DNA from: Excoecaria cochinchinensis
Taxonomy: Eukaryota > Streptophyta > Magnoliopsida > Malpighiales > Euphorbiaceae
NCBI GenBank assembly: GCA_947683425.1
Contig: CANTUQ010000035.1
Location: 1,721,001 to 1,785,000, forward strand
Length of the DNA: 64,000 bases
Direction: 5' to 3'
Below the pieces are notes generated by a model. The model saw only the letters and a list, made by a program, of their open reading frames with translations. It was not told where the DNA came from and made no database searches. Below, one piece after another: positions 10,102 to 21,156 of this stretch (position 1 is its first letter; each line of letters begins with the position of its first letter). The translations under genes and the position numbers were made by a program.

Positions 10102-10800
10102 TTAATTCTTTAAGCTCCGTAGGCGCCATTCTGTAGGAGCAATGGAAATGGGTGTTGTGCCAGGAGTTATATCAATTGTAAACTCCACTTCTCTGTCTGG
10201 AGGCAACCCAGGTAATTCTTCAGGAAAAACATTTAGGAATTCACGTACTGTAGGTACATCTACAACTTTTAAGGCTTCATTTTTAACTTCCATTGCGTAG
10301 CACAGATAAGCAATACACCCCTTTCTTATTAGTCTCTTTGTAACTGTAGTAGATATTACATTTGAGAGAAAATCTGTTCTTTCTCCCACAACAGTAATCT
10401 CCTGACTATTTGGAGTCTTGAGTATCAATCTCTTTCTCTTATAGTCCATAGTCGCTTGGTGGTCAAATAACCAATCGATCCCCAGTATGACGTCGAACTC
10501 TAGAAAATGGAGTTCAATTAAGTTTTCCAAGAAAACACATCCTTGAGCACTCACAGGACAGTTTCTATACATTATATGCACTATCACACTGTGCCCCAAA
10601 GGATTGTGTACTAATATATCCTGATCTAGTTGAGAGTCTCTCAACCCATTTTCCCATGCAATATTAGTGTTTATATACAAATGTGTGGAACCCGGGTCGA
10701 TAAGTGCATAAACAATATCAGATAAAAGCATAAATTTACCTACTATCACATCTGGGGCATCTTCCTCTTCTCTGGCTTTGACAACATAGGTACGACCCAT
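10102..10800 (-). pseudogene. pol: Element B2 protease region
   Basis: An open frame of 232 codons covers the retropepsin-like protease and the linker to RT. The flap-strand motif ALIDPGSTHLYIN near residues 33-45 carries the catalytic Asp (D-P-G, a form seen in plant chromoviruses instead of D-S/T-G). VILGIDWLFDH near residue 105 is the usual downstream strand. The C-terminal part PGLPPDREVEFTID leads to RT. The ATG at 10798-10800 is internal to what should be a continuous gag-pol frame; stops between 10800 and 10852 separate it from gag. No tail-specific residue loss was noticed in the protease itself. Confidence 0.85.
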
Positions 10801-12020
10801 GGCTTGCCCCTATCCCTACTGCGGCTGACTAACTGGTCTAGATGCAGCTGGCTATGATGATGACCCTTTGCCTCTGCCTCTGCCTGCAGTGGGGCCTGAA
10901 CCTATGGCTGGAGAAGTGGCTGTAGAACCCTGCATCTCTGGACAATCTTTCACCTGATGCTCCCTCGACCTGCATCTGAAACAGGCTCTAGTCAGAAATC
11001 TACACTCCCCCGGATGGAATCTACCATAGTGCTCACACTGCTGAACTGTTCCCCAACCTCTGCCTCTGGGTGCACTGCCCACTGAAGAAGCTGGTATACT
11101 ATTAGCAACTGGATTTCTCTGCCCATGGGGTGGTGTCATAGATCCCCGACTCTGTGTAGGTGGTGGTCCTCTTGACTTCTTAGTCTGACTTCCCATGCCA
11201 CTCGATTGACCCGATTTCCTTTTTTGTTGGAACCGAGTCTGCCTTTCAACTTCATCAGCCTAGATCGTCTCCACTTTTATAGCAGCATCAACTAAAGCCC
11301 TCAAATCAGGGTGCCTCTGAATCCCAATTATCTGTCTAATATGATTATGCAACCCTCTCTCAAACCTATGAATCAGTCTATCCTCGGTCCTCAATGCATC
11401 ATCCAAATAAGCGCTTAAATGCTCAAATTCTCGCTCATACTCAAATACAGTCATATTGCCTTGCCTCAATCTCCAGAAGGCATCCTGCATCGAAGCTCTG
11501 TACTCTGACCCAACATACTTTTTCTCAAATTGAGCAAAGAAATATTCCCATGTCAACTGATCTACGGGGGTGTGCTTCCGTACTGAATCCCACCATACAT
11601 ATACGGGGCCCTGAAGTAGAGCAACTAACCCCTCGAACATCTCCTCTAGTGGGCTGTGAGTGATCTCGAATAGTCTTTTTGTTCTGAATAACCAAGCCTC
11701 TGCCTGTTCTAGTGTCATCGGATCTTTCCCATAAAAATCCTCTACTCCCAGTCTTTTAACTATTCCGAAATTTGTTTTCTTTTTAATGGTGCTGGGGGCT
11801 GATCAGGAACTTGAGGCTGAGGCGGCTGTGCCTGCTGCGCCTGCAACCTCTGATGAATGTACTCCGCCATCATATTCAAGAAGTTTGGCTGAGGTGGAGG
11901 AGGCAGAGGCATAGTTGATGGAGTAGCTTAGCCTGTGACTGTGGCGTCCCAGCTCGCCCAGCACTAATAGAAGCAGCACTTTCCACATCACCTTCACGGC
12001 GCCTTTCCTCTGATACCATC
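10801..12020 (-). pseudogene. gag: Element B2 gag
   Basis: The gag polyprotein of a chromovirus reads right to left. The retrotransposon gag domain is seen at 11718-11260 (MTLEQAEAWLFRTKRLFEI, WWDSVRKHTP, FEHLSAYLDDALRTEDRLI). A zinc knuckle CFRCRSREHQVKDC with intact C-C-H-C spacing is at 10983-10942, preceded by a CEHYGRFHPGEC segment. The N-terminal region (about 11750-12020) is frameshifted. Stops near 11260 and 10850 break it into pieces of 152 and 114 codons. It would package element RNA in an intact relative. It lies directly downstream (in sense) of the primer-binding site and upstream of protease. Confidence 0.88.
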
Positions 12021-12146
12021 ACTCACTATAACATAAAGGAGAAAGCATACATTAGTTTAATAACACATTCCATTCCATATTGGCATGTATATACATTCAA
12101 CCTAATTCTAATAACCCCACTCCGATCTTAGAATCGACTAAACCCC

Positions 12147-12158
12147 ACTCTGATGCCA
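12147..12158 (-). other. Primer-binding site of B2 (initiator Met tRNA type)
   Basis: In sense, TGGCATCAGAGT lies six bases inside the 5' LTR end at 12165. It differs at one or two positions from the TGGTATCAGAGC type used by many plant elements primed by initiator methionine tRNA. A second match (TGGTATCAGAG, sense strand, about 12008-12018) lies farther inside and is probably fortuitous or coding. Confidence 0.7.
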
Positions 12159-12164
12159 ATAAAA

Positions 12165-12949
12165 TGTAACACCCTTATATAACTTTTCTAACGTACGTTT
12201 GCGGTTATGACGGCTACTAATAGTGCTACTTCTATGGGTATGCGAATAAATTTGTTTCATTCAGCTGATATATGACTTAACTAACAATTCTTGGGTCAAT
12301 TAATTTTCCTTCCAATTATTCTTAATAATTTTTAATTATAACTTGTTTTGCTTAGTCAACGACCTATAACTGTCCAGATTCTTATTCCAGTCTATAAACA
12401 TTTTGGCAGTATGACAGCTATAATTTGAACCTACCCAAACCTGCAAAGTCAACAAACCGCAGCCCACACGTGCATAACAACAATATACAATAATTCTCAT
12501 CATCCATCAACCACAAACAGTCTCATAATATTCACTAAGTAATAATGTCCATTACACACCATAAATACATAACCATAATTTACAATATTTGTTCATATGT
12601 ATATACATGCCATACATAATAACTACAGAAATATCTGGTACAAGCTTAGATCCAAAAGCTTCCAAAAGTCGTATGCTTGCTCCCACGCCTAACCTGTAGC
12701 TACACGCAGCCAACAAAAACTACGTGCTGAGCATTAAATATGCTCAGTGGTGGTTGCAATTCTAAAAATTTCCATCTATCTAATTAATATTTAGTTAATA
12801 CTAAAATATTTAGATTCCAATTTCTAACCAATGTAAACTTTAATGTTATTCAATTAACTTCTAATAGTATTTATCATTTAATTTTCTTATAAACTCATTA
12901 GTTAATTTATTCACTTTATATTTATATTATTTATTATTATTTGTACTTC

Positions 12950-12992
<43 letters not shown>

Positions 12993-13190
12993 TGATTCTA
13001 TTACTCCTATTTATTAATACATCAATTTTTTTTCTTAATCAATTACAATTTCTCATATTAATATTTTATCTTATTAATACTAAATCATTATTTATATAAT
13101 AACTTACTTAATTATTTATTTAACTTTCAATTACTTCCTACTTTACTAATCTATTTCATTAAATTATATCAAATTGCTATTAATTATTCT
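12165..13190 (-). mobile_element. Element B2 5' LTR (family II), outer part
   Basis: It begins TGTAACACCCTT at 12165 (the 3' end of the LTR in sense) directly beside the primer-binding site. It includes the hairpin CTGAGCAT-taaat-ATGCTCAG (12727-12747). It is interrupted at 13190 by a solo LTR flanked by ATTCT and continues at 17147. Confidence 0.88.
12951..12993. repeat. (ATT)14 microsatellite
   Basis: Uninterrupted ATT repeats inside the B2 5' LTR, absent from the matching part of the 3' LTR fragment, which ends before this point. Confidence 0.95.
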
Positions 13191-13439
13191 TGTCACACCC
13201 CAAAATAGCCCTGGTCGGATTGTGCATGCTAAGTCGGGATCGGAAGGGTATTCCAGTAATTTGTGATTGAGAAATTTGGAGTGTTAAGGACCTAATTGAA
13301 AAGTTAATTAAGTTTGTAAGAAAGAATTGTGTAAGTGAGTGAAGTGTAATTTGTCTAAGGACTAAAGAGCAATAATTAATTTGGAATAGTTAAGTGGATT
13401 TTGTGGTTCTGTTGGGAGCTGCCATGTGTCTTGGTTGGT

Positions 13440-13632
13440 GGACAATTAATGGGAAAATGAGAAAAAGAGACAAAGAAGGAAAGAGAAGGGCATATCACGT
13501 TTTCTACTCTCTCTTCTTCTCCTCTTTGATTTCTTTCTTTTCCTTTTTCCCGTTCTTTGCCTCCCCTTCCTTGGTTGTGTGCATGATTGGGTTTCTTGGT
13601 GGAGTTTGTGCTTTGCTTGAAGAGGTAAGTAG
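13440..13632 (+). promoter_or_regulatory. Putative LTR promoter tract with 5' splice donor
   Basis: A GA-rich stretch (13455-13490) then a CT-rich stretch (13500-13570) precede TTGAAGAG|GTAAGT, with GT at 13625-13626, 434 bp from the LTR start. It matches the 2984 site in order and in 14 of the surrounding bases (GCTTGAAGAGGTAAGT). Function is inferred. Confidence 0.45.
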
Positions 13633-14269
13633 GAGTTAACGTTCTGTTCTTCTTCTTCTCCTGGTTGTGGTTTTGGTTGAGTTAGGGTTTTGTAGAGTAA
13701 TTGTGGATTTTGTTTGTGCAAGTGGTTGATGATAAAAAGAAGCAAAGTAAAGGCAAGGAAAGGATTGAGGATTGATCTTGAAGCTGATTTTGGACCTTCG
13801 ATTCCAGGTTTCGGAGTGTTTGATTGCATGCAACGTTTTTGAACTTCTCTGTTCTTCAATCTCAGTTGAATGTTTTTACCCTATTTCTCAATAGGCTTAT
13901 AATTGTGTTTGCGTGGTCTAATTCCTGGAAATTGATGTGTTCTGGAATGTGTACATGCATGATTAAGTGAGTAGATGTGTTAGTAATGCATGACAAGTAT
14001 TGAATTGAAGTTCTGAGTTTGTGTTTTGAATCTACTGTAACTTTTAGGGTTTATATTCTTGAATGGGTTTATGCATGATTTTGATTGTTTGATTGTGGAA
14101 TTAATTGCAATTACCTTGTTTATGATGTCTGGAAGATCGACTGTAAGGTAAGATTAGTTTGGATGTGTTTTGAATCAGATTGAAAATGATTTTATCGGGT
14201 TCTTTAAATTCTAGGTAAGCTGGAAATGGGAAATCGTGTTTCTGTATAATTTTCCATTTCCAGTGTGTC

Positions 14270-14735
14270 GTGATTTCCCTGAGAGAGACAAGTCACGAGA
14301 CGTGACTCCCAGTCATGCCACGTGACTCTGTCTCCCAGTCACAATGCGTGACTTCTCGGCGGGCCGGACGAAAATCGTGAGGCGTGACCCTCTGCTTCTC
14401 TCTGTGAGAGGAGAGTCACGTCTCGTGACTTAGAGTCACGACGTGACTCTGGTAAAGGCAAGGCGTGACTCCAGTCGCGAAGCGTGACTCCTCTCTCTGT
14501 GAGAGGGAAGTCACGTCTCGTGACTTAGAGTCACGACGTGACTCATGTGAAGTGCAAGGCATGACTCCAGTTGCGAAGCGTGACTGTTTCTCTCTGTGAG
14601 AGGAAAGTCACGTCTTATGACTTAGAGTCACGGCGTGACTCTTGTGAAGCCAGACGTGACACTAGGTCACGTCTCGTGACCCCTCTGAGGTCAGTCACGA
14701 GTCGTGACACGACTCGTGACCGACCCCTCTTCAGC
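14270..14735 (+). repeat. Palindromic cassette, GTCACGTCTCGTGAC type, with a tandem unit
   Basis: Repeated CACG..CGTG inverted repeats such as GTCACGTCTCGTGAC, GAGTCACGACGTGACTC and GTCACGAGTCGTGAC. About three tandem units of roughly 97 bp start at the CTCTCTGTGAGAG motif near 14396, 14493 and 14592. CpG-rich. It is in the same LTR position as the cassettes of the other copies but differs in sequence. Confidence 0.8.
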
Positions 14736-15546
14736 TCCTTTTTCCGATTTCACCCAGTTTTAACCAAAATGAATTTCCTATCTCTTCTGTATGGGTCTTC
14801 ACTGCTGTATAAATTATGTCATACTGTTATATGCTCCTGTATAGCTTTTATGTTTTGATTTGTGCCCCCATGACTAGTTTATTATAAAATTACTTTCAAA
14901 TGCTTTTATGACTCTTTTCTCTACTGTGTGCTATCTTATTTGATTGGTTAGCCTATTTTAGTTGTGTTTAGCATTATGTTATGCCTGTCCTTGATTGGGT
15001 TCTTATCTAGAATAACATGCCATGTTTGAGAGCATTGTATCATTTCCTGATTTAGATTACGTGTTTTTGATCATTGGCATAATATGACTCCACATGTGTT
15101 CCTGACATGCTTTAATTTGATGAGTATTGCTAAAATGTGATTAAGGGAGTTATTGCATGCTTCTGAATATGACTTGTATGAGCTTTGATTGATATTATGC
15201 TTTAGCCCTTGAACTCATTGTATTATGTTAAATGTAATTTGGACTATGCATGGTTTATGCTTAGTATTTTCACCTAACGCATGTTTAGGATTATGTTTTG
15301 ATAATCATTGGTATGATAGTGTTTCTATACCTGATTCTTGGCATGTTTTAGAACAGTGTTTAAATGTTAAGTATATTGACTGTCTTATGTTTTGCAATGG
15401 GAATGTATGAGATATGACCAACCTTATGAGCATATTTATATGTCTATTGTACTCTGATTTATGCAGGATGTATATATTTATGCGTTGTGCGATTCGAAAT
15501 GTGTATTGTTTTATGCATGACCTGCGAGAGTCAGTCTAGTGGATAG

Positions 15547-15789
15547 TTAGGCATGCCTAATAGAGTCTTCAGTAGCTGCAGCGCCCTTTGAACGTTTGGA
15601 CCCTGATCAGGTCCCCCGTATGGTTCCTCGCGAACCCCCCCCCCCCTCAGTACGGATCCTCGTGGTCCTTTTTAATGAATTTGGATCGGGTTAAGATCCC
15701 CCATCAGTAAAATGCTTTTGTGATAAAATAAATGGTTTTCGATTCGTACCCGTAAGGTACCCTTTGGCCGACTTGTACCCGTAAGGTAC
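15547..15789 (+). repeat. Mini-hairpin chain, best copy (six stem-loops)
   Basis: The palindrome TTAGGCATGCCTAA (15547-15560) is followed by GGACC-ctgatca-GGTCC (15598-15614), GGTTC-ctcgc-GAACC (15622-15636), GGATC-ctcgt-GGTCC with one wobble (15654-15668), GGATC-gggttaa-GATCC (15683-15699), and GTACC-cgtaa-GGTAC twice (15746-15760 and 15775-15789). Confidence 0.88.
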
Positions 15790-16636
15790 TAATCAGTTCA
15801 GTACACTCGTTATCCACTATTGTGAGTCAGCAGGTGCTTTATTGGTTGGTATTATTCTGAAATAACTATATGAATGTGATATCCGTTTGATTATGATAAG
15901 GATTTCAGGAATCAGTTTATATGTATATGAATGTGACTATGGGCTTCAGAATGTATGTCTGTTTTAAATAAGCATGACTTTATATCAAACGTGATTATCC
16001 GTACTTGTCATGTGATTTGTTATAAGTTTCTGAATGCTTTGATTATGATGCGACTAGAGTATTTAAGTATGTGATGATTACTGTACTTTCTGCATGATGA
16101 TGTTATGAATGTAATACTAAGTAGTTATGCCTTCAGTCTCCGCTATCGGAGTGTTGTTGCATGATGCTTAATATATATTAGAGTTGCGCAGCGGTATTGT
16201 GATGCTCTAAATGTTATCCTTTGGATATTTGACTAGTGTATGTGTTTGGCATGTCTATGTATGTTCAATAGCTAGCACTCTCAACATGATGATTGGGTTG
16301 TCAGTCCCTGCACAGGTACTTAGTTATGTCATTTTGCTTGTGTTAAGCTCATGTGACTCCGCACGGTAAGATGTTGATAATTGCTACCTATGTAGGTTTA
16401 TGCATGTGTTATAGTATGAAGTTCAGCTTGATGATGCTTGTAATGTGTATTATATTATGTCTGTTTTGGCCTATCCTGGACATGAGTTTATGGTCTGTTT
16501 GTGAGTTATCGATTGAATGCCTTTATTATGCAGCCTGATTATTGATATGCTATGAATATCCGCATTTGCCATTTGAATGTGTTATGCCTTGGCGACCATT
16601 GTGAATGGACGTCCATATTCTTATGTGTTCTCCCCA

Positions 16637-16654
16637 CTAAGCGTTATCGCTTAG
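16637..16654 (+). repeat. Conserved LTR 3'-region hairpin
   Basis: CTAAGCG-ttat-CGCTTAG, a perfect 7-bp stem with a 4-nt loop, flanked by CCCCA and CACGG. It is about 490 bp before the LTR end. Confidence 0.85.
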
Positions 16655-17146
16655 CACGGATTTCCTTTCCGTGCAGGTGGCAGGTTTGGTTCTGTTCGAG
16701 TCGCGCTTCTGCAAGGTCGGCCATGTAGGAGTTAGAAGTTCTGTATTTTGTTCAGCTTATGTATTCCAGCTTTTGTAATTCTGTAGTATTGTATATGTAA
16801 TTAATTATGTTTTAATCTTGAGTTTTCTTTTGGGAATGTAATAGTTAGTATGTTTTTATGTTTAGTTATTCCTTTGTTTATTATTTCGCTTATGCTTCCG
16901 TTGTATGGTTATATGTATGCTTCTGTGTACGCTTTTGCTTAGTGCCTGCATGTGCGTGAGTTATTGCATGTTCAGTCTGTGCCGCAAGGTAAGGTAAGTT
17001 TTTAATTAACCCGTATTTTCGTATGTATGTTATGTATGAATGTATGCTTCCGCATTGTGCATGTGAATATCTGTTTATGTGAGCGTCGTGTAGCGCGTCC
17101 GTCGGCGTCCTTCCAATGGGGACGGCGATGGGGGTGTTACAATTCT

Positions 17147-19483
17147 AATTTATTAATTTAAATAATTGTTTAACCTATAATTCATTATTTATTCTTCATT
17201 TTGCTATTTTCATGGCTAATTACATTTTAGCCCTCAATTAAGTATTTAATTTAATATTCTCACCCATTAAACTGCTTTTCTTTTAATTTAGCTATATAAT
17301 TACTAGGTTAACATTATTTTTACCAATTAGTCCCTAAAACTACTTAATTTATTTCATTTTAGCCCTTTTCACTCATTAGTCCAATTCCGGTGAATTTTAT
17401 TCATTTTACTATTTTTCCCCTAGTATTGGTCTAGTAGAAATCTCCAAACCGGATATACGGGACGTAGACCCCATAGATCCACATTATTCCAAAGTGACCC
17501 TATAGGACCACTATTACATTTATATTTCATTTCATTTGACATTTTAAACATTCATTCATTTTGTAGACCGTCGTTGGCCTACTAATAGTGAGTCGCCATG
17601 ACTCACACCGCAATTTTACTATCCCTATGGCTAGCCAATTATATCCTGAACTAGATTTAACTACTAGACTATTACTAAGGGCAGGATAAAAAAAATTATC
17701 ACATTACTTCATTAAAATATACCATTATGCCAACATAATCAAACTTTATAATATTCATTATTTTTTACTAAATCATCTTTATTCCACTAGTTATTTAATT
17801 ACTTAATCATTCATATCAAAATTTCATTGAAAATATATATTTAACTTCACCTCCATTACAACTATAATATACTAATTTATTCTAAAATATTCATTTTTAC
17901 TCAATAAATTCTAAGTAAATTATCATGCCCTCAATTTTTATTCTATATTCATTTTATGCCATACTTTCAACTAAAATACACATTTAACTTGATTTTTAAT
18001 ATAAACATAATATACTAATTTATTCTAAAATATTCATTTATGCATAATAAATTCCAAATAAATTATCATACACTCCATTTATATCCTATATTCATTTTAT
18101 GCTTTTAAACTAAGTAAATTAACCAATTAGACCATAATTTTCCCATGTTAACCAACTCACAAATATTGCCACTAAAATTTCTATTCCACTCATTTATCTT
18201 TATTTAAACTAATTTTCATCTTAACTTACATGTATATTTTGTCAATTTACAAATATACCCAAAATATACCCTAAAGTCATTAGGTATACCATTCGGTCAC
18301 CCTTAGCTTTCCACCCTACAATTTATTTCTTCTTATTTAAACATTATCACATTTATTTCAATTATACACACATATTTTACATAGTTACTATTTAAACATA
18401 AACAATGGAAATGGTTAGAATTTATAACGACTCACCTCAATTCCTTGATTTACTCCTCTAAAGTTTCCTTCCCTTTGCTTTTAACCCTTGAAGTGCCTTC
18501 ACCTTCTTTATTCCCTAATGGTGGCCGAAATTCAAAATTGAGTTACCATTAAAACCATGCCTTCTAACCATAATATAACTACATAATTACACTCTACACA
18601 CTCTTGTTTACCTATTAGAACCATTAAATAAATTTAAAACCTTCAATTTCCCTTACCTTAATTTATGACTTAAACCTTGCACACTTGAATTTTTTCGATT
18701 CTATGTCTTCAATTGAGCTCTAAAGAGTGCAATTAGACTGTAGAGGGGCTGAATTATATTATAGAAACTTAAATTTGGAGAGAAATTGGAGGAGGAATGA
18801 AAAATTATGGAGAGAAAATGGGAAAATGGTATTCGGCCAAGGAGAGGGGTGGAAAGGGCTAAAGAAATCTGGAATTCTCCCTACATTTCTGATTTTTCAG
18901 CCCTTTATACCCTCATTTTTGGGCTGGGCCAGTTCAACCAAAGTGGTTGGACCCAAAATTAAGCCCATTAACTAAACCCAATTTAATTCTCCTCCTTCCC
19001 GACCTCCAATTCACTCCAACCCAGTTCCAAAATTCCCCAAATAATAAATTAAGCATCCACAAAAATTTTTAACCCAATCGGAATCCATTTCTGGGATTGG
19101 TTCACTCTAACTGGTCCGATTTGATAATTTTCAATGTTACCGTAAAATTAATTTTTCTTGACTAAAAATTACTAAATGTTATTCTAAGCTTGTATATACC
19201 CTTAGAATAATATTTGGAGGTCATTCACTATTTTTAGAGGCCTAGTCAAATTTTGGTCAAATCGAGGTCCCTAATTACGGTCCAAGGCATTTCTTATTTT
19301 TTACTGTTAGGGACCCATTTAAGCTCATTTTCTTTCCAAATTTTACCACTGGACTCATCCTGACTAATATTTTTCGATTGTCAAATAAAATATTTTTCAC
19401 CTCCGGGTGAATTTCTGCCTCGGGTGCACTATTCGCCATCGAAAAATACTATTCACGGCTTACCCGGTATTGCAGCCACTATA
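17147..19483 (-). mobile_element. Element B2 5' LTR (family II), inner part
   Basis: This continues the LTR after the nested solo LTR and ends ..GCAGCCACTATA at 19483. The last bases are TATA rather than TACA, as at the end of B1 (42241), suggesting C-to-T decay of the terminal CA. It contains the perfect stem-loop GTGAGTC-gccat-GACTCAC (17588-17606) and the palindrome TGGCTAGCCA (17628-17637). The net LTR length, excluding the insertion, is about 3.36 kb. No clear duplication matches the GAATC that follows. Confidence 0.8.
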
Positions 19484-21156
19484 GAATCATTGTTCATACA
19501 TGTATATAACATTGGATAAAGTTCTATAATTCATTTTGGAAAACTAAAATACCTCACGATGACAACCAACTGATTGTGACCGTGACATAAACTTGCCATA
19601 AAACAGAAAGCATTTCAGAGGTACCTCACATTGGCAACCAACTGGTTGTGACCGTGATATACCTAAATGTTCCAAAACAGAATGTGAACCAGATGCATTT
19701 CACGGTGACAACCAACTGGTTGTGACCGTGACATATACACTCAATCCGGCAGAATGCAACTTGGGCATACCTCACGGTGGCAACCAATCCATTATCATCG
19801 TAACATATGCTAAACTTTGGGCAGAATGCTAAACTCAAGCACTCAACCTACCAATTCAAAACCTCTTTTCCTCACTCTTATTTTCCATGACTTCTAACTT
19901 AACCATTATGCCATTTTTGACCAACCTAGCCTTCTAACAATATGCTCACCTACATGTTAACTTCATAACCACACAAATTTCAACTCAATTGAATTACATC
20001 TCAAAGAGTTATGGCCAAAGGAACATAACCTGCTCTAAAACCCGTCCTACATAAATTAACTACACTACAAACCACATTTAATGACCTAAAAGGTCTGAAA
20101 CATCAAGCAACTTCATCCACACTCTAATACATGAACATGATAGTTTCAAACCCACTTAACCTCTTTCTCACCACTTTGTGAACTCACATAAGAACAATAA
20201 CAATACCAATAGGTCAAAATGGGCCATACTAACTATACACTTTCCACTAGCTCATTCAACACAACTCTCTCAACAAGTCAACCTACCCATTCCTAACTTA
20301 ATTATGCACATTATGCCACTAGCAATTGCTTAACAAATTCATTAATTTATAAAACACGGCAAATCCATAATTCACCCGAAATTAAGTTTCAATAGATTCA
20401 TAGCAATCATCATAACTCAATGCATTCATTTCTTCAATTCAATTATCTCATAACATAATTTGGACATTCTTAACACATAATTAATCAATTTACACACACA
20501 ACACAATTAGTTCCCAAACCTCTTTTCCTTAGCTCCTTTTTATCAATTGGTGCTAGGTTCTCCTACCTTAGCCTTTCCCTTGTCTTTCTTTGATCCTTCT
20601 ACCACAGCTATCACTAAATCCAGGATTTGAGAACAAAGATCAATTATCAATTCATCACAAACCAATAACAAGAAAAAGGGGTAGAAGAAATAAAATACCA
20701 ATAACTAAATCCTTTACCTTAAATGTTAACAACTATCATGCATTTTAGAACAACTTGATTACATAGCAAAATTTGTATATCTTAACTATTGGAAAAGAAG
20801 AAAGCAAGAAGAGAATGGAGAAGAATAGCTAAAGAAGAAAACCAAATGCAGAAAAGTGAAATCTTCTCTCTCCTAATTCCTATATGTTGGATGGATAAAG
20901 TGGGTTAGCAAAGCCTAAGCTTGCCACCCGGATCCCACTAAGTTCTTAATCTCACTTGGCTAAAATCTGATCTCCATTAACTCAATTTAACCTTGGTCAA
21001 TTCTAATCATGCATATATACTAATTAGCCACTAACACTTTCACATTTATCCAATTAAGTCCATACTTTATTTCTTTTAAGTCCAATATTAACAAACTCAA
21101 TTCAAACATACCCCAATTAGACTAATTACTACTAGGGTATAGTTTGGGCCATTACA
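19484..21156 (-). mobile_element. Family I LTR, minus, 5' part of the split solo LTR
   Basis: This is the second half of the LTR begun at 7183, ending ..GGGCCATTACA at 21156 next to AGTTA (21157-21161). It carries a hairpin minisatellite and a GA-rich tract near 20790-20870. The splice-donor equivalent is weak here. Confidence 0.85.
19552..19805 (-). repeat. Hairpin minisatellite, four units of about 73 bp
   Basis: Units start near 19552, 19624, 19699 and 19772. Each pairs CACGGTGACAACCA with TGGTTGTGACCGTG around a short spacer; the third unit is a near-perfect palindrome. The first and last units have decayed arms. Confidence 0.8.

Larger units (their letters stand above)
13191..17141 (+). 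mobile_element. Family I solo LTR, 3951 bp, TSD ATTCT
   Basis: It starts TGTCACACCCC at 13191 and ends GGGTGTTACA at 17141, with the perfect duplication ATTCT at 13186-13190 and 17142-17146. It is nested in the 5' LTR of B2 and is therefore younger than B2. It holds the best-preserved set of family I modules: donor site at 13625, palindromic cassette 14270-14735, six mini-hairpins 15598-15789, and terminal hairpin 16637-16654. A C11 run lies at about 15636-15646. No coding capacity was recognised. Confidence 0.92.

Noticed and set aside
12008..12018. Second primer-binding-like site TGGTATCAGAG in B2
   Set aside because: It is about 150 bp inside the element, while a site of the same type lies immediately beside the LTR at 12147-12158.
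14270..14735. Regularly spaced palindromes considered as a CRISPR array
   Set aside because: The host is a plant nuclear genome, spacers are not unique, repeats are overlapping and variable, and no cas genes exist.
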